Positions 54,586 to 64,000 are shown, counted from the stretch's first letter. The stretch: 64,000 nt of DNA from Pseudomonas sp. Au-Pse12 (GCF_021341665.1 NZ_JAJTTH010000005.1:310001-374000), one strand, 5' to 3'. The notes: generated by a model from the sequence alone, not told the origin. Program-made: numbers and translations.

Positions 54586-56151
54586 GTGCGTCTCAATTTG
54601 CCGGTCACCTCTGTTGAGCAGACCTTTCCCGACCAGCAGCGGCTCATATCCGCCACCGACATCAACAGTCATATTACCTATTGCAACGCCGAGTTCGCCG
54701 CGATGAGCGGGTTCACTCAGGCCGAACTGATCGGCAGCACGCATAACCTGGTACGCCACCCGGACATGCCGGCGGCGGTATTCGAGTCGATGTGGGGCTA
54801 CCTGAAGGCGGGCCAGAGCTGGATGGGCGTGGTGAAGAACCGCTGCAAGAACGGCAACTTCTACTGGGTCAGCGCCTATGTCACGCCGATTCTCGAAGAG
54901 GGCAGGCTGGTGGGCTATGAATCGGTACGGGTCAAGCCGACTCGTGAGCAGGTCAGCCGCGCCGAAACCCTGTACGCCCGCCTGCGGGCCGACAAGGCCC
55001 CGGTGTGCGCCTGGCGTCGCACCGAAGCCATGGCGCGGCCGTTGCTGCTGCCGGTAGCGGTGGCGGTGGGTTGCCTGGCGGCGTTCAAATGGCTGCCGAT
55101 GCTGGCTGCGCAGGGCCTGACGGTCCTGGGGTTCGTTGCTGTCGGGCTGCTGGCCCAGCGCCGCATGGGGCAGCAGCTCAAGCAGATTGTCAGCAGCACG
55201 CCGAACACCTTTGCCGATCCGATCTGCGCCCTGGCCTACAGCGAAGCTCTGGGGCCGGCAGCACAGCTGCAGATGATCCTGATCAGCGAAGAGGCGCGCC
55301 TGAAGACCGCCTTGACCCGCCTCAGTGATCTGGCTCGGCAGATGGCCACCGCAGCGGCCGACTCCAGCCAGCTGTCCAGCCGTACCGAATCGGCACTGCT
55401 CGAACAGCGGGCCGAAACCGACATGACGGCGGCGGCCATGACTCAGATGGCCGCCTCGATCACCGAAGTCGCCGAGCATGTCCAGCACACCGCCAGCGAA
55501 GCCCACACCGCCAATCTCCTGGCCCGCCAGGGCAGCGAGGTGGCTGGCACGTCCCGGGATGCGATCCAGTTGCTGGCGCGCACGGTGACCCAGATCAACC
55601 AGGCGGTAGGCGACCTGGCGGGGCAGACCCAGGAGATCATGGTGGCGGCGAGCATGATCCAGGCCATTGCCGACCAGACCAACCTGCTGGCGCTGAATGC
55701 GGCCATCGAGGCTGCCCGGGCCGGTGAGCAGGGGCGCGGTTTTGCCGTGGTCGCCGATGAGGTGCGGGCCCTGGCTGGCAAGACTCGTGAATCGACCCAG
55801 CAGATCCAGGGCATCATCCAGAGCTTGCGGTCCGGGGCCGACGAGGCCGTGCAGATCGCCAGCCTGGGCATCGAGGAGGCCGAACAGGGTGTGCAGCAAG
55901 TGTTGCAGGCGCAGCAGGCGTTGCAGGGGATTGGGGCTGCAGTGGAGCGCATTACTGATATGAGCCAGCAAATGGCCGCGGCGTCCCAGGAGCAGTCGCA
56001 TGTCGCCGAATCGGTGTCCGAGCAGATCAACACCGTCGCCGCCACCGTGCAACGCACGGCCGAGAATGCCAGCGCCGGTGTGGTTCGCGGCACTGAGTTG
56101 GAAAACATCTCTTCCGGGCTGCGTGCCCTGGTCGAGCGGTTCAACCGCTAG
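54586..56151 (+). CDS. aer: Aer-type aerotaxis/energy-taxis receptor
   Basis: A 521-aa methyl-accepting-type receptor. An N-terminal PAS domain ([38 protein letters not shown]) would bind FAD as in Aer and sense redox state. A hydrophobic hairpin at about 160-200 anchors it ([29 protein letters not shown]). The signalling domain has [20 protein letters not shown] and [19 protein letters not shown] 54586 is chosen with GGAG seven bases upstream; a TTG at 54556 is also in frame. It is followed after 18 bases by a PAS-GGDEF-EAL gene. Confidence 0.88.
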   Translation: MRLNLPVTSVEQTFPDQQRLISATDINSHITYCNAEFAAMSGFTQAELIGSTHNLVRHPDMPAAVFESMWGYLKAGQSWMGVVKNRCKNGNFYWVSAYVTPILEEGRLVGYESVRVKPTREQVSRAETLYARLRADKAPVCAWRRTEAMARPLLLPVAVAVGCLAAFKWLPMLAAQGLTVLGFVAVGLLAQRRMGQQLKQIVSSTPNTFADPICALAYSEALGPAAQLQMILISEEARLKTALTRLSDLARQMATAAADSSQLSSRTESALLEQRAETDMTAAAMTQMAASITEVAEHVQHTASEAHTANLLARQGSEVAGTSRDAIQLLARTVTQINQAVGDLAGQTQEIMVAASMIQAIADQTNLLALNAAIEAARAGEQGRGFAVVADEVRALAGKTRESTQQIQGIIQSLRSGADEAVQIASLGIEEAEQGVQQVLQAQQALQGIGAAVERITDMSQQMAAASQEQSHVAESVSEQINTVAATVQRTAENASAGVVRGTELENISSGLRALVERFNR

Positions 56152-56169
56152 CGACAGTGAGTTCGACTC

Positions 56170-57900
56170 ATGGATGAGAAATACCGCAGGGCCGTCGATG
56201 CCGCCGCCATCTTCTCCGAGACTGATCTGAGCGGCAGCATCACCTATGTCAACGATCTGTTCTGCCAGGTCTCGGGCTACAGCCGTGAAGAGTTGCTCGG
56301 CGCCAATCACCGCATGCTCAGTTCCGGGCTGCACCCGCCGGAGTTCTTCACCGAGCTGTGGCAGACCATCACCCAGGGCCGGGTGTGGAAGGGCGAGATC
56401 TGCAACCGCGCCAAGGATGGCAGCCTGTACTGGGTCGACAGCACCATGGTGCCGCTGGTGGACCAGCGCTCCGGCCGGGTGATGCGTTACGTGTCGATCC
56501 GTTTCGATGTCAGTGAAAAGCGCCAGCTGCTGCATTCGTTGCAATGGCGGGTCGGGCACGACGTGCTCACCGGGCTGCCCAACCGGGCCTTTCTCTCCGA
56601 GCTGTTACACCAGGCCCTGGACTTCTCCCGCGCGGAGGATATTCCCCTGGCGGTGTGCATGCTCGACCTGGACGGTTTCAAGGCGGTCAATGACGGCTAT
56701 GGCCACGCGTGCGGCGATCTGCTGCTGGTGGAAGTGGCCGCGCGGTTGCGCTCGATCATCCGCGGCGAGGATGTGGTGGCACGCCTGGCCGGCGACGAGT
56801 TCGTGCTGATTCTGCGTTATGTGCGCGATATGCTGGAGTTGCGCGCGGCATTGCAGCGGGTACTGGCGACCATTTCCCAGCCATATTCGATCCAGGGCAA
56901 GGACATCAATGTCTTCGCCAGCATCGGCGTGACCCTGTACCCCAACGACAACCACGACGCCGATACCCTGTTGCGTCACGCCGACCAGGCCATGTATGTG
57001 GCCAAGCAGAGTGGGCGCAACCGCTTTCACCTGTTCGATGTGCTGCGTGACCGTGAAGTGATGGTCACTTACCAGACGGTGGAACAGGTGCGCCAGGCGC
57101 TGCACCGGGGGGAGCTGTGCCTGTACTTCCAGCCCAAGGTGAACATGCGCACCGGTGCCGTGGTGGGCTTCGAGGCGCTGCTGCGTTGGCAGCATCCGCA
57201 GCGCGGGATGCTGGGCGCCCAGGAATTCCTGCAGCAAGTGGAGGAGACCGACCTGATCATCGATATCGGCGAGTGGGTCATGGATCAGGTAATGACCCGG
57301 CTGCAGGGCTGGCAGCAGGCGGGCATGGGCTGGCCGGTGAGCCTGAACGTGGCGGCGCGGCATTTCCAGCGCGCGGATTTCGTCGAGCGGCTCAAGGACA
57401 TGCTCGATCGTTACCCGGACGTATTACCGGCATTGCTCGACCTGGAGATTGTCGAGTCGGTGGCCATCGACAATATCCAGCGGGTCAGCGATTGCCTCGA
57501 TGCCTGCCAGGGATTTGGCGTGCAGTTCTCCCTGGGAGATTTCGGCACCGGTCAGTCGTCCCTCAGCTACCTCAAGCGTTTGCGTACCCAGACCATCAAG
57601 ATCGACCGGCTGTTCGTGCGCGACATGCTGCACGACGAGGACGATCAGGCGCTGATCCAGGCGATGGTGGGGCTGGCCCAGGCGTTTGGTCGGCGGGTGG
57701 TGGCCGAAGGCCTGGAAAGCCTGGCGCACGGCGCGCGGTTGATGGCCTTGGGCTGTGATGTGGCCCAGGGTGATTTCATTGCCCCGCCGATGCCTGCCGA
57801 GGCGGTGCTGGAGTGGGTGCGCAGTTTCGAACCGCCCTTGGCCTGGCGCGACGATCAGCTTCAGGGCGAGGCGCTTTCGGAGGGCAGCGGGCCAACGTAG
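56170..57900 (+). CDS. PAS-GGDEF-EAL protein with altered catalytic motifs
   Basis: A 576-aa soluble c-di-GMP-related protein. A PAS domain (residues 10-115; DLSGSITYVNDLFCQVSGYS) closely resembles the Aer PAS next door. The GGDEF domain (130-290) has AGDEF at 207-211 instead of GGDEF, with an intact RGED inhibitory site at 198-201. The EAL domain (about 305-560) keeps EAL at 335-337, N393, E429, K477 and E513. The usual DDFGTG is GDFGTG (G456 in place of a metal-ligand Asp), so phosphodiesterase activity may be impaired. It is probably co-transcribed with aer. Its 3' end overlaps the convergent gene by 40 bases. Confidence 0.9.
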   Translation: MDEKYRRAVDAAAIFSETDLSGSITYVNDLFCQVSGYSREELLGANHRMLSSGLHPPEFFTELWQTITQGRVWKGEICNRAKDGSLYWVDSTMVPLVDQRSGRVMRYVSIRFDVSEKRQLLHSLQWRVGHDVLTGLPNRAFLSELLHQALDFSRAEDIPLAVCMLDLDGFKAVNDGYGHACGDLLLVEVAARLRSIIRGEDVVARLAGDEFVLILRYVRDMLELRAALQRVLATISQPYSIQGKDINVFASIGVTLYPNDNHDADTLLRHADQAMYVAKQSGRNRFHLFDVLRDREVMVTYQTVEQVRQALHRGELCLYFQPKVNMRTGAVVGFEALLRWQHPQRGMLGAQEFLQQVEETDLIIDIGEWVMDQVMTRLQGWQQAGMGWPVSLNVAARHFQRADFVERLKDMLDRYPDVLPALLDLEIVESVAIDNIQRVSDCLDACQGFGVQFSLGDFGTGQSSLSYLKRLRTQTIKIDRLFVRDMLHDEDDQALIQAMVGLAQAFGRRVVAEGLESLAHGARLMALGCDVAQGDFIAPPMPAEAVLEWVRSFEPPLAWRDDQLQGEALSEGSGPT

Positions 57901-58619
57901 CGCTGGACGATGGCGTCGATTTCCCCGGACATTTTCATGCGCAGCAGGGTCCGCAGGATCCGCTGGGCCGGCACTCCCGGGGCGTCGCGCACGTAGCAGC
58001 CGACGGCTTGCTCCTGCAGCACCGCAACGCTTTGCAGTGGGTTGGCGGAGGCCTGGGTCTTGTTGAACCAGTCCAGGGTCCACTGGCTGGCAATGGCATA
58101 GCGGTAGCGCCCGACCACCAGCTTCTGTAACACCTGCTCTTCATTGCGTGCGTCGTCGCGAATCAACAGGTTGGCGTCGAACAGCGGCTGCAAGGGGGTG
58201 TAGGTGTAGCTGAGCACGGTGCCGATGTGCTGGCGCGACAGCTGTTGCAGGTGGACCACCGCCGGAACCGCGTGGGTGCTGACCAGCAGGTTGCGCTGCA
58301 TGAACAGGGGCACGCTCCACAGGTAATCCCCGGACAGGTTCGGCAACCACGCCTGGGCGGCATAGCAGCGCACGTCGACTTCGCCCTGGGTCATGGCATT
58401 CTGCACCCGGGCCCGGGCCAGGACGTGGAACTCGGCGCGGGTGTCGAGGTGCCGGGCCAGGCTGTTCATCGTGTCGAACAGGATGCCGTTGGTGGGCTGG
58501 TCGCCTTTGATCTCGATGGTTGGCATGGTCCAGCTGTCGGCGACGGCAAAGCGCAAAGTTGGCTCTGCGGCTTGCAAGCTGGCGCTGAAGAAAAACAGGG
58601 CGCCCCAGGTCAAACGCAT
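57861..58619 (-). CDS. Periplasmic solute-binding-like protein
   Basis: A 252-aa exported protein: signal peptide (LTWGALFFFSASLQAAEP) and a two-lobed family-3 solute-binding fold (LRFAVADSWTMPTI, TNGILFDTMNSLARHLDTRAEF, VDVRCYAAQAW, VGRYRYAIASQ). No ABC transporter genes are adjacent, so it may be an orphan or sensory binding protein. ATG 58619 is chosen at the signal peptide. It overlaps the convergent PAS-GGDEF-EAL gene by 40 bases. Confidence 0.8.
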   Translation of the reverse strand: MRLTWGALFFFSASLQAAEPTLRFAVADSWTMPTIEIKGDQPTNGILFDTMNSLARHLDTRAEFHVLARARVQNAMTQGEVDVRCYAAQAWLPNLSGDYLWSVPLFMQRNLLVSTHAVPAVVHLQQLSRQHIGTVLSYTYTPLQPLFDANLLIRDDARNEEQVLQKLVVGRYRYAIASQWTLDWFNKTQASANPLQSVAVLQEQAVGCYVRDAPGVPAQRILRTLLRMKMSGEIDAIVQRYVGPLPSESASP

Positions 58620-58757
58620 ACAATCTCCAGGGTGTCGGCGGGCGAGCAATCCGTTGCAAAAGTCAGCTTAGACAGATTAGACGAGCGCGCCGGATGCAAT
58701 TTCGCCCTTGCTCCGCTAGCATTACCGGCTTCCGCTTTCCAGTTGCGACGGTTTTCG

Positions 58758-60866
58758 ATGAGTTATCAGGTTCTTGCACGTAAATGGCGTCCGCGCTCGT
58801 TCCGCGAAATGGTCGGCCAGACCCATGTGCTCAAGGCTCTGATCAATGCCTTGGACAGCCAGCGGCTGCACCACGCCTATCTGTTTACCGGCACCCGCGG
58901 AGTGGGCAAGACCACCATCGCGCGGATCATAGCCAAATGCCTGAATTGTGAAACAGGTATTACTTCCACGCCGTGCGGCACCTGTTCGGTGTGCTGCGAA
59001 ATCGATGAAGGACGCTTTGTCGACCTGATCGAGATCGACGCCGCGAGCCGGACCAAGGTCGAGGATACCCGTGAACTGCTGGATAACGTGCAATATGCAC
59101 CGAGCCGCGGGCGCTTCAAGGTCTACCTGATCGACGAAGTGCACATGCTCTCCAGTCACTCCTTCAACGCCTTGCTCAAGACCCTTGAAGAGCCGCCGCC
59201 GTACGTCAAGTTCATCCTCGCGACCACCGATCCACAGAAGCTGCCGGCGACCATTCTGTCACGCTGCCTGCAGTTTTCCCTGAAAAACATGACACCCGAG
59301 CGGGTGGTCGAGCACCTCAGCCATGTCCTGGGTGTGGAGAACGTACCCTTCGAGGACGACGCGCTGTGGCTGCTGGGCCGCGCCGCCGACGGCTCGATGC
59401 GCGATGCCATGAGCCTCACCGACCAGGCGATTGCCTTCGGTGAAGGCAAGGTCATGGCCGCTGATGTTCGGGCGATGCTCGGCACCCTCGATCATGGTCA
59501 GGTCTACGACGTGTTGCATGCGCTGATCAACGGCGATGCCAAGGCACTGCTGGAGGCGGTGCGGCACCTGGCGGAGCAGGGGCCGGACTGGAACGGCGTG
59601 CTTTCGGAAATCCTCAATGTGCTGCACCGAGTGGCCATTGCCCAGGCGCTGCCGGAAGGGGTCGATAACGGGCATGGCGATCGTGACCGGGTGCTGGCCC
59701 TGGCCCAGGCACTGCCGGCCGAAGATGTGCAGTTCTATTACCAGATGGGCCTGATCGGCCGGCGCGATCTGCCGCTGGCGCCAGACCCGCGTGGCGGCTT
59801 TGAAATGGTCCTGCTGCGGATGTTGGCCTTCCGCCCGGCAGACACCGCGGATGCGCCGAGACAGCCGCTAAAGCCAGTGGGGATCAGCCAGGCCACAGTT
59901 GATTCCGCCCAAACCGTGGCGGTGCCGGCACCCGCTGTGCCTGTAGCGACTGTTGCCCCGGCCCCGGCTGTGAGTGCTCCAATTGCACCAGCACCAGCAC
60001 CAGCACCAGCACCAGCACCAGCACCTGTTGCCGAGCCTGAACCTGCCCCGCAGCCCGTTGCCCAGGCGATTGCCGTCGAGCCTGTGCCGGTGGTTGCCGA
60101 AGCCGTGGTCGACCTGCCATGGAACGACCCGGTAGAGCCGCAGATTGAACAGCAGCCGGCGGTTGAGCCGGTGCTGGAAGTGGCCGCCGAGCAGCCTGAA
60201 CTGACGCCAATGCCGACCCCGACGCCGGACAGCGTGGTGCCGGACGCGCCGGAGTGGGTCAGCGCGCCAATGCCCGAGCCGAGTGTGGCCGAGGTTGATG
60301 CCGCCACCCCGGGGATCGACCTGGACGACGAGCCGCCGCTGGACGAAGACTACATCGAGCCGGACATCGATTCGGCCTACAGCTACCTGGACGAACTGGC
60401 CAGCGAGCATGCCGCCGAGCCGGCCCCGGAACCCGAGCCGGAGCCCGCCGCCAAGCCCGCCACCGGCCTCGCCCTGGAGTGGCTGGAACTGTTTCCCAAG
60501 CTGCCGATTTCCGGCATGACCGGTAGCATCGCCGCCAACTGCACCTTGATGGCTGTGGACGGCGACAATTGGCTGTTGCACCTGGACCCGGCCCACAGCG
60601 CCCTGTTCAACGCCACCCAGCAGCGGCGCCTCAACGACGCGCTGAACCAGTACCACGGGCGGACCCTGACCCTGGCGATCGAGCTGATCAAGCCCGAGCA
60701 GGAAACCCCGGCCCAGGCCGCTTCACGGCGCCGTGCCGATCGTCAGCGCGAAGCGGAGGAGTCGATCCACGGTGATCCGTTCATCCAGCGGATGGTCCAG
60801 GAGTTCGGTGCGGTGGTGCGCCACGATACTATTGAACCTGTCGAGGCCCTGGCGGCTCAGGGCTGA
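58758..60866 (+). CDS. dnaX: DNA polymerase III tau/gamma subunit
   Basis: A 702-aa clamp-loader ATPase. It begins MSYQVLARKWRPRSFREMVG. Walker A is GTRGVGKTT, the zinc site is CLNCETGITSTPCGTCSVC, Walker B is LIDEVHMLS, and SRC (ILSRCLQF) is the arginine-finger motif. A long Pro/Ala/Glu linker (about 380-580) includes a perfect hexamer repeat. The C-terminal tau domain binds polymerase alpha. No A-rich slippery sequence for a gamma frameshift was seen. It is followed by ybaB and recR, a common bacterial order. Confidence 0.95.
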   Translation: MSYQVLARKWRPRSFREMVGQTHVLKALINALDSQRLHHAYLFTGTRGVGKTTIARIIAKCLNCETGITSTPCGTCSVCCEIDEGRFVDLIEIDAASRTKVEDTRELLDNVQYAPSRGRFKVYLIDEVHMLSSHSFNALLKTLEEPPPYVKFILATTDPQKLPATILSRCLQFSLKNMTPERVVEHLSHVLGVENVPFEDDALWLLGRAADGSMRDAMSLTDQAIAFGEGKVMAADVRAMLGTLDHGQVYDVLHALINGDAKALLEAVRHLAEQGPDWNGVLSEILNVLHRVAIAQALPEGVDNGHGDRDRVLALAQALPAEDVQFYYQMGLIGRRDLPLAPDPRGGFEMVLLRMLAFRPADTADAPRQPLKPVGISQATVDSAQTVAVPAPAVPVATVAPAPAVSAPIAPAPAPAPAPAPAPVAEPEPAPQPVAQAIAVEPVPVVAEAVVDLPWNDPVEPQIEQQPAVEPVLEVAAEQPELTPMPTPTPDSVVPDAPEWVSAPMPEPSVAEVDAATPGIDLDDEPPLDEDYIEPDIDSAYSYLDELASEHAAEPAPEPEPEPAAKPATGLALEWLELFPKLPISGMTGSIAANCTLMAVDGDNWLLHLDPAHSALFNATQQRRLNDALNQYHGRTLTLAIELIKPEQETPAQAASRRRADRQREAEESIHGDPFIQRMVQEFGAVVRHDTIEPVEALAAQG
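59985..60025 (+). repeat. In-frame hexamer repeat in dnaX
   Basis: GCACCA is repeated six times perfectly, then GCACC, encoding alternating Ala-Pro in the linker. Gains or losses of a unit keep the frame. Confidence 0.9.
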
Positions 60867-60932
60867 TCATTCAAAGGGTGCCGGGCCTTGAGCCGGGCGC
60901 CGTTTCCATCCCCGTACTTTGAGGTAATTCCC

Positions 60933-61271
60933 ATGATGAAAGGTGGCATGGCCGGCCTGATGAAGCAGGCACAGCAGATGCAGGAAAAAATGGCCAAGAT
61001 GCAGGAAGAGCTGGCCAACGCTGAAGTCACCGGCAAGGCCGGCGGCGACATGGTTACCGTGGTCATGACCGGCCGTCATGACATCAAGCGTGTGAGCATC
61101 GACCCGAGCCTGCTGGAAGGCGTCAGCGAAGATGACCGTGAAGTGCTGGAAGATCTGTTTGCCGCTGCGGTCAACGACGCCGTGCGCAAGATCGAGTCCA
61201 ACAGCCAGGAAAAAATGTCCGGCATGACCGCCGGCATGCAACTGCCTCCTGGCATGAAACTGCCCTTCTGA
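60933..61271 (+). CDS. ybaB: YbaB/EbfC nucleoid-associated protein
   Basis: A 112-aa small DNA-binding protein found beside dnaX and recR in many bacteria. The sequence [20 protein letters not shown] and the strand region [20 protein letters not shown] are typical. GAGG lies eight bases before the ATG. Confidence 0.94.
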   Translation: MMKGGMAGLMKQAQQMQEKMAKMQEELANAEVTGKAGGDMVTVVMTGRHDIKRVSIDPSLLEGVSEDDREVLEDLFAAAVNDAVRKIESNSQEKMSGMTAGMQLPPGMKLPF

Positions 61272-61296
61272 TTCGCGCACGCGCGTCGGATGGACT

Positions 61297-61327
61297 AAAA
61301 GCCAGGCCTTGTGCCTGGCTTTTTTTA
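61297..61327 (+). terminator. Terminator after ybaB
   Basis: AGCCAGGC/GCCTGGCT stem with a five-base loop, preceded by AAAA and followed by seven T, 25 bases after ybaB. Confidence 0.92.
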
Positions 61328-61477
61328 TTCTGTCGATAAGTACGGCGCTGCTCGCGGGAGCCGGCTTGCAGGCCAGGGCCGCCGCCGCTTCAGCTGCAAA
61401 AACATCGAACGCCATGGTCCTCTCAGGGTCTGCACCCTATACAGTTTCAGTCAACTTTCTCTAAAGGAGTGTCCACG

Positions 61478-62521
61478 ATGCCGCAGACATTGACCCTCAA
61501 TCAGCGTGTGGTGCTGGTATCGCGTCCCCAGGGCGCGCCCGTGCCGGAGAACTTTCGCCTGGAGCGGGTGGCCTTGCCGGAACTGGCTGATGGCCAGGTA
61601 CTGTTGAAGACCCTCTACCTGTCTCTGGACCCCTACATGCGCGGGCGCATGAGCGATGCGCCGTCCTACGCGGCGCCGGTGGAGATAGATGAGGTCATGA
61701 CTGGCGGCGCGGTGAGTCGGGTCGAGCGCTCGCTGAACCCCAAGTTCCAGGCAGGGGATCTGGTGGTGGGGGCCACCGGCTGGCAGAGCCATTGCATTTG
61801 CGATGGCCGCAACCTGATCCCGGTGCCTTCGGGCCTGCCCAGCCCCTCCATGGCCCTGGGTGTGCTGGGCATGCCGGGAATGACCGCCTACATGGGGTTG
61901 ATGGACATCGGCCAGCCCAAGCCGGGAGAGACTCTGGTGGTCGGGGCTGCTTCCGGTGCCGTGGGCTCGGTGGTCGGGCAGGTGGCGAAGCTCAAGGGGC
62001 TGCGGGTGGTGGGCGTGGCCGGTGGCCCCGAAAAATGCCGTTATGTGGTCGAAGAACTGGGTTTCGATGCGTGCATCGATCACAAGAGCGCCGACTTCGC
62101 CGATGAGCTGGCCCAGGCCTGCTTCAAGGGCGTGGACATCTATTTCGAAAACGTCGGCGGCAAGGTATTCGATGGGGTACTGCCCTTGCTCAATCCCAAG
62201 GCGCGCATTCCGCTGTGCGGGCTGATTGCCCAGTACAACGCCCAGGCGCTGCCTGCGGGGCCGGACCGCTTACCGTTGTTGCAGCGCACCTTGCTGACCA
62301 AGCGGGTACGCATCCAGGGCTTTATCGTCTTTGACGACTATGGCGACCGGCACCCGGAGTTCATCAAGGCCATGGCGCCTTGGGTGCGTGAGGGCAAGGT
62401 CAAGTTCAAGGAGGACGTGGTCGAGGGCCTGGAACAGGCGCCGCAAGCCTTCATCGGCCTGCTGGAGGGGCGCAACTTCGGCAAGCTGGTGGTCAAGGTC
62501 GCAACGGACGCGAGCATTTGA
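61478..62521 (+). CDS. NADP-dependent MDR-family oxidoreductase
   Basis: A 347-aa zinc-independent medium-chain reductase of the leukotriene B4 dehydrogenase/CurA-like group, reducing enone or alkenal double bonds. Signatures are [13 protein letters not shown] near residue 50, [20 protein letters not shown] for NADP binding, and [11 protein letters not shown]. No zinc-ligand GHE motif is present. AAGGAG lies eight bases before ATG 61478; an in-frame GTG at 61469 overlaps it. It interrupts the usual ybaB-recR adjacency. Confidence 0.9.
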   Translation: MPQTLTLNQRVVLVSRPQGAPVPENFRLERVALPELADGQVLLKTLYLSLDPYMRGRMSDAPSYAAPVEIDEVMTGGAVSRVERSLNPKFQAGDLVVGATGWQSHCICDGRNLIPVPSGLPSPSMALGVLGMPGMTAYMGLMDIGQPKPGETLVVGAASGAVGSVVGQVAKLKGLRVVGVAGGPEKCRYVVEELGFDACIDHKSADFADELAQACFKGVDIYFENVGGKVFDGVLPLLNPKARIPLCGLIAQYNAQALPAGPDRLPLLQRTLLTKRVRIQGFIVFDDYGDRHPEFIKAMAPWVREGKVKFKEDVVEGLEQAPQAFIGLLEGRNFGKLVVKVATDASI

Positions 62522-62579
62522 CGCTACCCCGAGGCGCGGGTATAAACCGCGTCTCGTTGTTTTTGTCGGACCTTTGCCC

Positions 62580-63182
62580 ATGAGCTTCAGCCCCCTGATT
62601 CGCCAACTGATCGACGCCTTGCGGACTTTGCCGGGCGTGGGTCAGAAAACCGCCCAGCGCATGGCCCTGCAACTGCTCGAACGTGATCGCAGTGGCGGCT
62701 TGCGTCTGGCCCAGGCCCTGAGCCAGGCCATGGAGGGCGTGGGGCATTGCCGCCAGTGCCGGACCCTGACGGAAGACGAGCTGTGCCCGCAGTGTGCCGA
62801 CCCGCGTCGCGACGACACCTTGCTCTGCGTGGTGGAAGGGCCGATGGACGTATATGCGGTGGAACAGACCGGTTATCGAGGTCGCTATTTCGTGCTCAAG
62901 GGGCACCTGTCACCGCTGGATGGTTTGGGTCCTGAAGCCATTGGCATCCCGCAGTTGCTGGCACGGATCGAGGAACAGGGCAGCTTCAGCGAAGTGATCC
63001 TGGCCACCAATCCGACCGTGGAAGGCGAGGCCACCGCGCACTACATTGCCCAGCTCCTGACCAACAAGGGCCTGATCACCTCGCGCATCGCCCACGGCGT
63101 GCCCCTGGGGGGCGAGCTGGAGCTGGTGGACGGTGGCACCCTGGCTCACTCCTTCGCCGGGCGCAAACCCATCGCTCTATAA
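62580..63182 (+). CDS. recR: Recombination mediator protein RecR
   Basis: A 200-aa DNA repair protein acting with RecF and RecO to load RecA. The helix-hairpin-helix is [20 protein letters not shown]. The zinc finger is [16 protein letters not shown]. The Toprim domain is [18 protein letters not shown] and the C-terminal Walker-B-like part is [15 protein letters not shown]. The start is ATG 62580. Confidence 0.96.
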   Translation: MSFSPLIRQLIDALRTLPGVGQKTAQRMALQLLERDRSGGLRLAQALSQAMEGVGHCRQCRTLTEDELCPQCADPRRDDTLLCVVEGPMDVYAVEQTGYRGRYFVLKGHLSPLDGLGPEAIGIPQLLARIEEQGSFSEVILATNPTVEGEATAHYIAQLLTNKGLITSRIAHGVPLGGELELVDGGTLAHSFAGRKPIAL

Positions 63183-63284
63183 CGCTGCAGGAGCCGGATC
63201 GCCGGCGAAGGATACGCCACACATCTCCTTGAAAACCAAGCAAGCGCTTGGTAAGTTTCCTCGACCCTTCAGAGGAGCTTGCCG

Positions 63285-64000
63285 ATGTCTGCCTGCCAGG
63301 AATACTTCGATCCCAGCCACCAGTTGGTTCGCGACAGCGTGCGACGTTTCGTCGAACGTGAAATTCTTCCCCAGATCGATGAATGGGAGGAGGCTGGCAG
63401 TTTCCCCCGCGAGCTGTATCTCAAGGCCGGGGCCGCCGGGCTTCTCGGTATCGGCTACCCCGAGGCCTTGGGTGGCAGTCATGAAGGTGACCTGTTCGCC
63501 AAGATCGCCGCCAGTGAAGAACTGATGCGCAGCGGCTCCGGCGGCCTGGTGGCGGGGCTCGGGTCCCTGGATATCGGCTTGCCGCCCATCGTCAAATGGG
63601 CTCGCCACGAAGTGCGTGAGCGGGTTGTGCCGCAGGTGTTGTCCGGGGAAAAGATCAGTGCCCTGGCGGTCACCGAACCCAGCGGCGGCTCGGATGTGGC
63701 CAACCTGCAGACCCGCGCCGTGCGCGATGGCGATCATTGCCGGGTCAGTGGCAGCAAGACCTTTATCACCAGCGGCGTGCGTGCCGATTTCTACACCGTT
63801 GCGGTGCGCACCGGCGACCCCGGCTACGGTGGCATCAGCCTGCTGTTGATCGAAAAGGGCACGCCGGGCTTCACCGTGGGCCGGCAGCTGAAGAAGATGG
63901 GCTGGTGGGCCTCGGACACCGCCGAGTTGTTCTTCGACGATTGCCGGGTGCCGGTGGGCAACCTGATTGGCGCCGAGAACATGGGGTTTGCCTGCATCAT
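63285..64000 (+). CDS. Acyl-CoA dehydrogenase, N-terminal part (3' end outside window)
   Basis: The frame is open from ATG 63285 (GAGGAG eight bases upstream) to the window end, 238 codons and more. It encodes an acyl-CoA dehydrogenase, an FAD enzyme making trans-2-enoyl-CoA. The N-terminal helical domain has DSVRRFVEREILPQIDEWEE. The signature ALAVTEPSGGSDVANLQT and the beta domain (GSKTFITSG, MGWWASDTAELFFDDCRVP) follow. The catalytic Glu lies beyond the window, so the substrate class cannot be judged. A weak REP-like GCCGG/CCGGC element lies just upstream near 63188. Confidence 0.92.
   Translation, partial: MSACQEYFDPSHQLVRDSVRRFVEREILPQIDEWEEAGSFPRELYLKAGAAGLLGIGYPEALGGSHEGDLFAKIAASEELMRSGSGGLVAGLGSLDIGLPPIVKWARHEVRERVVPQVLSGEKISALAVTEPSGGSDVANLQTRAVRDGDHCRVSGSKTFITSGVRADFYTVAVRTGDPGYGGISLLLIEKGTPGFTVGRQLKKMGWWASDTAELFFDDCRVPVGNLIGAENMGFACI

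Noticed and set aside
59985..60025. CRISPR-like repeat
   Set aside because: The units are adjacent hexamers with no spacers and encode protein in frame.

Overview
The window is about 64 kb of a Pseudomonas chromosome, most likely from the P. fluorescens complex. It is GC-rich and carries the Pseudomonas-specific cmaX-crfX-cmpX-sigX-oprF locus. Its gene order matches, from memory, two P. aeruginosa blocks: ppsA to nasST, and guaD/xdh to smc-zipA-ligA-ffs-dnaX-ybaB-recR. No prophage, insertion sequence, CRISPR array, tRNA or rRNA was seen. Both ends are cut inside genes: ppsA at the left and an acyl-CoA dehydrogenase at the right.

Layout: (1) 1-6.4 kb, + strand: the ppsA 3' end, a hydrolase, rraA, then the envelope-stress locus cmaX, crfX, cmpX, sigX, oprF. 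(2) 6.4-18.2 kb, - strand: nitrate/nitrite assimilation, as nirB-nirD-nasC-cobA, a nitrate MFS transporter followed by a fused PP2C phosphatase/Ser-Thr kinase, and the nitrate sensor/antiterminator pair nasS-nasT. (3) 18.2-27 kb: pyrD, rmf, rlmKL, a CHASE/PAS/GGDEF diguanylate cyclase, dacB and yggL. (4) 27-38.7 kb: a purine-related block with a BenE-type permease, GntR and LysR regulators, a Tsx-like outer-membrane channel, guaD and xdhABC, plus a second GntR regulator. (5) 38.7-48.2 kb: smc, zipA, ligA, a zinc metallopeptidase, the 4.5S SRP RNA and a broken methyltransferase-like gene. (6) 48.2-58.6 kb: accessory genes (GrpB, AraC, YbhB, LysR, EamA, DUF2167, VOC, XRE), then an Aer-type receptor followed by a PAS-GGDEF-EAL protein. 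(7) 58.7-64 kb: dnaX, ybaB, an MDR oxidoreductase, recR and the truncated acyl-CoA dehydrogenase.

The strongest regulatory signal is in the nitrate region. Each of its three - strand transcription units (nirB, the MFS transporter, nasS) is preceded by the same arrangement. First comes a sigma-54 -24/-12 element with exact GG-N10-GC spacing. Next come two hairpins whose six-base loops start with A and have G at position 4, the hallmark of RNA bound by ANTAR proteins. Last comes an intrinsic terminator whose 5' arm overlaps the second hairpin. Since nasT, encoded here, is an ANTAR protein, the region reads as a self-contained antitermination regulon in which nasST also controls its own leader. 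The kinase/phosphatase gene lies inside the regulated transporter unit.

Other points of interest are a TTG-started sigX, paired palindromes and a Crc/Hfq-type CA motif in front of xdhA, two matching GntR-type operator sites around the purine regulators, and a PAS-GGDEF-EAL protein with substitutions in both catalytic motifs.
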